Of a DNA stretch of 38,376 nucleotides, positions 33,725-38,376 are shown one piece after another. The stretch is from NCBI GenBank assembly GCA_910584955.1, contig CAJUDC010000005.1:1-38376 (forward strand), written 5' to 3'. How positions within the stretch are numbered: position 1 is the stretch's first letter; every line of letters starts with the position of its first letter. This stretch comes from an uncultured Paraprevotella sp. (GTDB lineage: Bacteria; Bacteroidota; Bacteroidia; Bacteroidales; Bacteroidaceae). The position numbers and the translations under genes are program-made. A model generated the notes under the pieces. The model was not told where the DNA came from and ran no database searches. It worked only from the letters and a program-made list of their open reading frames with translations.

Positions 33725-34828
33725 TCAGTCATGTTCGCGCCCGGCGATGTAAGTGCGCCAACGGTTCAGCAGGCCGCTCATGTCGGCAGGAATCTCCGAT
33801 GTGAAGAACATCTCTTGACCGGTGCGGGGATGAACGAATCCCAGCGTGCGGGCGTGAAGTGCCTGTCGCGGACAGCATTCGAAGCAGTTGGCGATGAATT
33901 GTTTGTATTTACTGAACTGCGTACCCCGTAGAATCTCATTACCGCCGTACCGTTCGTCGTTGAACAGCGTGTGTCCGATGTGTTTCATGTGTACACGGAT
34001 CTGGTGCGTACGTCCGGTTTCCAGGATGCACTCCACCCATGTCACGTAACCGAAACGTTCCAATACGCGGTAGTGCGTCACGGCATGTTTTCCCGTATCG
34101 GAGTCCGGGGGGAACACCGCCATTTGCATACGGTCTTTCGGGTTGCGGGCGATATTGCCTTCTATGCGCCCTTCTTCTTCCGTGAAGTTCCCCCATACCA
34201 AGGCATTGTATTGCCGTTTGGTTGTTTTCTCGAAAAACTGTCGGCACAGATGTGTTTTGGCTTCCGGGGTCTTGGCGGCCACAAGCAGACCGGATGTATC
34301 CTTGTCGATGCGGTGCACCAGCCCCACTTGCGGGTCGTTAGGATCATAATTCGGGTGGTCTTTCAAGTGCCAGGCTATGGCATTTACGAGTGTGCCCGTG
34401 TAGTTTCCGCATCCCGGATGCACCACCAAGCCCGCCGGTTTGTCAATGACAAGCAGGTCATCGTCTTCGTAAACGATGCGCAAGGGAATGTCTTCCGGTA
34501 TGATCTCGTTCTCGTATTTGGGATGATCGAGTACCAGCGTCACCACATCCAAAGGCTTCACCCGATAATTGCTTTTCACGGGGGTGCCGTTCACCCGTAT
34601 GAAACCATGCTCAGCTGCTTTTTGCAGTCGGTTGCGCGAAGTGTTGAACAGATGCTCCATCAGAAATTTGTCGATGCGCATCAGCGTTTGCCCTTTGTCG
34701 GCTACCACCCGATGGTGTTCGTACAAAGGTACAAGTGTCTCGTCGGTGTCGTCATCCATCTCATCGGCCTGTTCCGGGGAGGATAAGGAGCCGAGAAAAC
34801 CGTTCAGATCGTCGTCAATGGTTGTCAT
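33725..34828 (-). CDS. rluD: 23S rRNA pseudouridine synthase RluD
   Basis: Isomerises uridines in 23S rRNA helix 69. It has 367 residues: an acidic N-terminal extension (about 1-40), an S4 domain (about 48-100) with MRIDKFLMEHLFNTSRN, then the RluA-family catalytic domain with HRIDKDTSGL (catalytic D175) and GRTHQIRVHMKHIGH. The start is five bases after the PASTA gene stop, so the two are likely coupled. Confidence 0.94.
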   Translation of the reverse strand: MTTIDDDLNGFLGSLSSPEQADEMDDDTDETLVPLYEHHRVVADKGQTLMRIDKFLMEHLFNTSRNRLQKAAEHGFIRVNGTPVKSNYRVKPLDVVTLVLDHPKYENEIIPEDIPLRIVYEDDDLLVIDKPAGLVVHPGCGNYTGTLVNAIAWHLKDHPNYDPNDPQVGLVHRIDKDTSGLLVAAKTPEAKTHLCRQFFEKTTKRQYNALVWGNFTEEEGRIEGNIARNPKDRMQMAVFPPDSDTGKHAVTHYRVLERFGYVTWVECILETGRTHQIRVHMKHIGHTLFNDERYGGNEILRGTQFSKYKQFIANCFECCPRQALHARTLGFVHPRTGQEMFFTSEIPADMSGLLNRWRTYIAGREHD

Positions 34829-34833
34829 AAAGC

Positions 34834-35493
34834 TTATAGTTCGGAGGGTGTATCTTCGGTTTGTCCCAGTTCGGAGGGGAGGATGGTGTTTTCGGCCTCT
34901 GCCGCTTCTGCTTCGTCCTCCTCGTCAAGAAACAAATCATCGTGGCCTATGCCAACCTGTAGTGTGATCGGTATGTCGATGGGTACGCGCATGCCGGTGT
35001 ATACGCTGCGTCCCCCGCTTTTCACTCCGTACACCCAATCTCTTTCGCCTTCGACGGCTTCGATCGGCCCTAATTTGAATCCCAGTGCTTTCAGCCGGGC
35101 TTCGGCTTCGCGCAGCGAGCAGTTGTCGGCGATGTCGGGTATGGCCCGGGTGGGGGTGTGGAGAGCGTTTATCGTAAGGTATATTTCCCGTCCTGATTTT
35201 ACTTGATTACCGGCGGCCGGCGTCTGTTCCAGGACGGTGCCGGGCGGCAGCGAGCGATTGTAGCTGGAATCTATGACGGTGGCTGCCAGTTGTTTCCCGG
35301 TTAATACATTTTGTGCCTGGCTCACTGTCATGCCTTTTACGTTTGGCACGGAGATACTTTCGCCGTGTCGGGTGTAGCGTTCCAATCCTCTCCATAGAAG
35401 AAACGCCAGTGCGGCCAGCACAAGCAGCATGGCCAGAAAATTGCCCCATAGCAGGGGGCTGAATATTTTTTTGAAGAAGTTTTTTATGCTCAT
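34834..35493 (-). CDS. PASTA-domain membrane protein (219 aa)
   Basis: A short basic cytoplasmic start (MSIKNFFKKIF) and one membrane helix (about 15-35) are followed by two or three extracytoplasmic PASTA repeats. The first is VPNVKGMTVSQAQNVLTGKQL, with P.GTVLEQTPAAG.VK.G, and the second starts IPDIADNCSLREAEARLKALG. An acidic Glu/Asp/Ala tail (about 190-219) follows. There is no kinase domain, unlike the PASTA kinases of Gram-positives. PASTA domains bind peptidoglycan fragments; the ddl gene two places downstream fits a cell-wall role. First gene of the operon, with a -7 box 29 bases upstream. Confidence 0.88.
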   Translation of the reverse strand: MSIKNFFKKIFSPLLWGNFLAMLLVLAALAFLLWRGLERYTRHGESISVPNVKGMTVSQAQNVLTGKQLAATVIDSSYNRSLPPGTVLEQTPAAGNQVKSGREIYLTINALHTPTRAIPDIADNCSLREAEARLKALGFKLGPIEAVEGERDWVYGVKSGGRSVYTGMRVPIDIPITLQVGIGHDDLFLDEEDEAEAAEAENTILPSELGQTEDTPSEL

Positions 35494-35521
35494 ATTGCAC
35501 GTAATGGTTCCGTTCAGGCTT

Positions 35522-35529
35522 CAAAGATA
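35522..35529 (-). promoter_or_regulatory. -7 box of the PASTA-rluD-ddl operon
   Basis: The minus strand reads TATCTTTG, an exact consensus match, just past the rpmH terminator. It implies a leader of about 20 bases before the PASTA gene. Confidence 0.6.
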
Positions 35530-35536
35530 ACAATAA

Positions 35537-35580
35537 AAAACAAAAAAGAAGTAAGGAACTCCCTACTTCTTTTTTGTTTT
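35537..35580 (-). terminator. Terminator of rpmH (symmetrical, could act on both strands)
   Basis: A 17-bp perfect stem (AAAACAAAAAAGAAGTA with its complement) whose outer arms are A- and T-tracts. It lies 22 bases after the rpmH stop and ahead of the PASTA operon promoter. Confidence 0.9.
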
Positions 35581-35601
35581 CGTATGAGAAAACGATGGTT
35601 T

Positions 35602-35757
35602 TTATTTTCCGTGCTTTTCATCGGAAACCGTCAGTTTCTTACGGCCTTTTGCGCGGCGTGAAGCCAATACTCTGCGACCGTTTGCCGTAGTCATGCGCTG
35701 ACGAAAACCATGTTTGTTCTTTCTCTTTCTGTTGTGGGGTTGAAATGTTCTTTTCAT
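35602..35757 (-). CDS. rpmH: 50S ribosomal protein L34
   Basis: A 51-residue, very basic protein: MKRTFQPHNRKRKNKHGFRQ, then RMTTANGRRVLASRRAKGRK and a KLTVSDEKHGK tail. The first 43 residues are canonical L34; the tail is slightly longer than the 44-46 residues usual in proteobacteria, as common in Bacteroidetes. It binds 23S rRNA near the exit-tunnel region. Not located beside dnaA or rnpA as in many bacteria. It has its own promoter and terminator. Confidence 0.97.
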   Translation of the reverse strand: MKRTFQPHNRKRKNKHGFRQRMTTANGRRVLASRRAKGRKKLTVSDEKHGK

Positions 35758-35799
35758 TGTTATATAGCTTTTTATTGTAATTCGTCTCTAATCGGGGTG

Positions 35800-35807
35800 C
35801 AAAAATA
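35800..35807 (-). promoter_or_regulatory. -7 box of rpmH
   Basis: The minus strand reads TATTTTTG, an exact TAnnTTTG match, 43 bases before the rpmH start. Confidence 0.65.
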
Positions 35808-35856
35808 GGCACTTTTTTTTAATAAAGCAAGAGGATAAATCATTTTTGCAAGGAAG

Positions 35857-35890
35857 TTTGATGTTTTTTTCTAAAAATCAATTAACTTTG
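35857..35890 (+). promoter_or_regulatory. Promoter of efp (-33 TTTG and -7 TAACTTTG)
   Basis: TTTG at 35857-35860 and TAACTTTG at 35883-35890, 22 bases apart, form the most complete Bacteroidetes-type promoter in the window. The leader to the efp start is about 50 bases. Confidence 0.72.
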
Positions 35891-35949
35891 CACCTCAAAG
35901 TTGCAAAACCTGTACAAATAAGAAGATACATTATTATAACAAAGATTTT

Positions 35950-36513
35950 ATGATCAATTCTCAAGACATCAAAAAAGGAACGTGCATCCGTATGGATGGG
36001 AAACTCTATTTTTGTATTGATTTCCTTCATGTAAAGCCGGGAAAAGGTAACACAATTATGCGTACCACGCTCAAAGACGTGGTGTCGGGCAACGTATTGG
36101 AGCGTCGTTTCAACATCGGTGAAAAACTGGAAGATGTGCGCGTGGAGCGTCGTCCCTACCAGTTTCTGTATAAAGAAGGTGAAGATTTTATCTTTATGAA
36201 TCAGGAGACATTCGAGCAGATTCCCATCGACAAGGATTTGATTAACGGTGTGGATTTCATGAAAGAAGGCGAAGTGGTAGAAGTGGTTACCGATGCTTCC
36301 ACCGAGACGGTGCTTTATGCAGATGTTCCGGTAAAGGTAGTGTTGCAGATCACTTATACGGAACCGGGTCTGAAAGGCGATACGGCAACCAATACTACGA
36401 AGCCGGCCAAGGTGGAGACCGGTGCGGAGATCCGTGTACCTCTTTTTATCAACGAAGGTGAGATGGTAGAGGTAGACACGCGCGACGGCTCTTATCTGGG
36501 TCGCGTGAAATAA
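35950..36513 (+). CDS. efp: Translation elongation factor P
   Basis: 187 residues, three beta-barrel domains, the normal size. EF-P relieves ribosome stalling at polyproline. The domain I loop reads HVKPGKGNTIMRT, so the tip residue that carries the modification in other species is Lys32. The C-terminal signature VPLFINEGEMVEVDTRDGSYLGRVK is complete. A clear promoter and a strong terminator make it monocistronic. No epmA, epmB or other EF-P modification gene is nearby. Confidence 0.97.
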   Translation: MINSQDIKKGTCIRMDGKLYFCIDFLHVKPGKGNTIMRTTLKDVVSGNVLERRFNIGEKLEDVRVERRPYQFLYKEGEDFIFMNQETFEQIPIDKDLINGVDFMKEGEVVEVVTDASTETVLYADVPVKVVLQITYTEPGLKGDTATNTTKPAKVETGAEIRVPLFINEGEMVEVDTRDGSYLGRVK

Positions 36514-36536
36514 GCGCGAAAGTCCCTAGGGCAGAT

Positions 36537-36584
36537 AAAAAAAGAATAATAAGTCCGGCAACGGACTTATTATTCTTTTTTTTT
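36537..36584 (+). terminator. Terminator of efp
   Basis: A 21-bp perfect stem (left arm A7-GAATAATAAGTCCG) with a GCAA tetraloop, followed by a run of nine T residues. It is the longest hairpin in the window and, being A-tract/T-tract symmetrical, could work in both directions. Confidence 0.95.
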
Positions 36585-36585
36585 A

Positions 36586-36593
36586 TATCTTTG
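36586..36593 (+). promoter_or_regulatory. -7 box of the glycosyltransferase-radC unit
   Basis: TATCTTTG matches the consensus exactly and begins two bases after the efp terminator T-tract, 84 bases upstream of the glycosyltransferase start. Confidence 0.58.
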
Positions 36594-36676
36594 CTTCGCC
36601 TGGGGCAGGTGCTCCGGTGCCCGTCTGATGCTTGTTGTCCTGCGGGAGACAACGTGTTTGTTTACATGCGAAAGAT

Positions 36677-37768
36677 ATGAGATATTCCTTGATAATCCCG
36701 GTATATAACCGGCCCGATGAAGTGGACGAGTTGCTCGAAAGCCTATTGAAGCAACGCTTTAAGGATTTTGAAGTGGTCGTCGTGGAAGACGGTTCCTCCC
36801 GGCCCTGCGAAGAGGTAGTCCGGCGTTATGCCGGAAAGCTGGACCTGCATTATCATGCGAAGGAGAACTCCGGGCCGGGGCAGAGCCGCAACTACGGAGC
36901 GGAGCGGAGCAGGGGAGAATATCTGATTATCCTGGATTCCGACTGTGTGCTGCCCGATGGCTATCTGGAGGCGGTGGAGGCGGAACTGAAGCGTTTGCCG
37001 GCCGATGCTTTCGGCGGTCCCGACCGTGCGCACGATTCCTTTACCCCCGTGCAGAAAGCGATTAATTATTCCATGACTTCTTTTTTCACTACCGGAGGCA
37101 TACGGGGAGGGAAGAAGAAACTGGATAAGTTCTATCCGCGTTCGTTCAACATGGGTATCCGCAGCGAGGTTTATGCCCGCCTGGGAGGCTTTTCGCGGAT
37201 GCGCTTCGGCGAGGACATTGATTTCAGCATCCGTATTTTCCGTGCCGGTTGTTCCTGCCGCCTTTTTCCCGAGGCGTGGGTGTGGCATAAGCGCCGCACC
37301 GATCTGAAGAAATTTTTCAAGCAAGTGCACAATTCCGGTATTGCCCGTATCAATCTTTATAAAAAATACCCCGATTCTTTAAAAGCGGTGCATCTGTTGC
37401 CGGCTGTTTTTACGGTCGGGACCGTTTGTCTGCTCCTGTTGGCCCTGTGCGGTGGACTGGGCAGCGTGTGGATCTGGCAGATAGAGCACGGCTACCCGTA
37501 TGCGCCTGAGGCGGGAAGCCTGTTGCCCTACAAATCTTTGTTTACGGCCCTGTTGGGCATCTCCTTGCTGCCTTTGCTGCTGTTTGCTTTGCTGATAGGC
37601 ATCGATGCGTCGCGTCAGACACGCAGCTTGCGTATCGGATGTCTTTCCGTTGCCGCCGCTTTTATTCAGTTGACGGGTTACGGCAGCGGTTTTCTGCGGG
37701 CCTGGTGGCAGCGTTGTGTGCTCGGGAAGGACGAGTTTTTCGCTTATGCCCATAATTTCTACAAGTAG
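36677..37768 (+). CDS. Family 2 glycosyltransferase with C-terminal membrane helices (363 aa)
   Basis: The N-terminal GT-A domain (about 1-230) starts YSLIIPVYNRPDEV and contains VVVEDGSS, the GPGQSRNYGAERSRGEYLIILDSD region with the DxD motif D87-x-D89, and GEDIDFSIRIFRAG (the acidic catalytic-base region). Three membrane segments follow near 235-258, 285-308 and 315-340, anchoring it in the inner membrane. Start 36677 gives the usual GT2 N-terminus; the longer frame lacks support. Sugar donor and acceptor are unknown; a role in envelope polysaccharide or glycolipid assembly is inferred. Followed after three bases by radC. Confidence 0.9.
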   Translation: MRYSLIIPVYNRPDEVDELLESLLKQRFKDFEVVVVEDGSSRPCEEVVRRYAGKLDLHYHAKENSGPGQSRNYGAERSRGEYLIILDSDCVLPDGYLEAVEAELKRLPADAFGGPDRAHDSFTPVQKAINYSMTSFFTTGGIRGGKKKLDKFYPRSFNMGIRSEVYARLGGFSRMRFGEDIDFSIRIFRAGCSCRLFPEAWVWHKRRTDLKKFFKQVHNSGIARINLYKKYPDSLKAVHLLPAVFTVGTVCLLLLALCGGLGSVWIWQIEHGYPYAPEAGSLLPYKSLFTALLGISLLPLLLFALLIGIDASRQTRSLRIGCLSVAAAFIQLTGYGSGFLRAWWQRCVLGKDEFFAYAHNFYK

Positions 37769-37771
37769 TCG

Positions 37772-38376
37772 GTGGAAGGGAGCAAATTGAATATCAACCA
37801 ATGGGCCGAGGAAGACCGTCCGAGGGAGAAACTGGCCCGGAAAGGCGCCGCTTCGTTGTCGAATGCCGAGCTGTTGGCCATTCTTATCGGTTCGGGCAAC
37901 GGTGAGGAGTCGGCTGTGGATCTGATGCGGCGTCTGTTGGCCGATTGTGATAACCGGTTGCGCAGTCTGGGGAAGAAATCGTTGCCCGATCTGATCCGCT
38001 GCGATGTGCGGACCGACCCGCAAACGGGAGTGAGAAAGCGCGTTCGCCCCTACAAGGGACTGGCCGAGGCTAAGGCCGTCACCCTGTTGGCGGCCTGTGA
38101 ACTGGGGCGCCGTTGGGCGTCGGAGGAGACGGTGGAGTGTGCGCAGATACGCAGCAGTGTGGATCTGTACAATTATTTCGCTCCCTTCATGCAACATCTG
38201 GGGCACGAGGAATGCCATGTGCTGTTGCTGAACCAGGCTTGCCGGGTGGTGAGATGCCTGCCTATCGGTCGGGGCGGTTTCACGTCGACGACGGTGGACA
38301 TCCGGTTGGTCATACGTGAAGCGTTAATGCATCAGGCGCCGGTGGTGGCTTTGTGTCACAATCACCCCTCGGGCAA
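37772..38376 (+). CDS. radC: RadC/JAB-domain DNA repair-associated protein, 3' truncated by the window
   Basis: The open frame runs to the end of the window (about 201 codons). N-terminal UPF0758 domain: NQWAEEDRPREKLARKG, SNAELLAILIGSGNGEESAVDL. The JAB/MPN metalloprotease-like domain begins near residue 125 and reaches the metal-binding HNHPSG, where the window stops. No ATG fits: GTG 37772 or TTG 37787 (preceded by a GGAAGGGAG run) must start it. A stretch of about 15 residues (CDVRTDPQTGVRKRVRP) interrupts the position where RadC proteins normally have a helix-hairpin-helix KGIG.AKA. The biochemical function of RadC is unsettled in general. Confidence 0.9.
   Translation, partial: MEGSKLNINQWAEEDRPREKLARKGAASLSNAELLAILIGSGNGEESAVDLMRRLLADCDNRLRSLGKKSLPDLIRCDVRTDPQTGVRKRVRPYKGLAEAKAVTLLAACELGRRWASEETVECAQIRSSVDLYNYFAPFMQHLGHEECHVLLLNQACRVVRCLPIGRGGFTSTTVDIRLVIREALMHQAPVVALCHNHPSG

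Overview
The window looks like a chromosomal segment of a Bacteroidales bacterium, probably gut- or host-associated and moderately GC-rich. The evidence is lineage-typical content: several promoters with the Bacteroidetes -7 box TAnnTTTG, an ArgF' carbamoyltransferase of the N-succinylornithine type, an AGE-type (not NanE-type) ManNAc epimerase, a TPP riboswitch in front of a TonB receptor/PnuT/thiamine pyrophosphokinase operon, and secreted proteins ending in a '..G(V/I)Y(V/I)VNG.KV(I/V)K' sorting-like tail. The genus cannot be fixed from the sequence alone.

Layout. (1) 1-8330: a tandem pair of paralogous modules. Each has a secreted multidomain protein of about 1230 residues followed 14-22 nt later by a short peptide gene (64 and 58 codons) with a shared N-terminus and an unrelated Gly/Asn/Asp-rich tail, then a terminator. 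This is the least explained part of the window. (2) 8499-13189: a sialic-acid catabolic operon (N-acetylneuraminate lyase, AGE-family ManNAc 2-epimerase, MFS transporter, Kelch mutarotase of the NanM type). (3) 13273-14634, minus: an orphan TrpB2-type tryptophan synthase beta chain. (4) 14635-15083: a divergent intergenic region with two adjacent long hairpins that share a core. (5) 15084-24100: an arginine/proline operon, argR - GNAT - argG - pspC - argC - argD - proC - proB - proA - argF', which makes arginine through N-succinylated (or N-acylated) intermediates and proline from glutamate. (6) 24101-24379: a convergent junction with three inverted repeats. (7) 24380-27982, minus: the thiamine salvage operon under a TPP riboswitch. 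(8) 28000-30356, minus: mnmA and a MalY/PatB C-S lyase, each with its own promoter. (9) 30829-35493, minus: a compact operon, PASTA protein - rluD - ddl - PlsC-like acyltransferase - lipoprotein. (10) 35602-38376: rpmH (minus, too short for many gene callers), then efp, a membrane-anchored family 2 glycosyltransferase and the 5' part of radC, which runs off the end of the window.

Most genes are ordinary core or salvage metabolism. The observations most worth pursuing are the duplicated giant-protein/short-peptide module, the paired palindromes at 14781-14855, a G9 tract ahead of the first surface protein, the Ser at the specificity position of ArgF', the Cys-rich tail on the arginine-operon GNAT, and an insertion in RadC. 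Stretches over 300 bases without a gene are 14635-15083 and 30357-30828; both are described in the features. Nothing resembling a CRISPR array, tRNA, rRNA, transposase or phage gene was seen.
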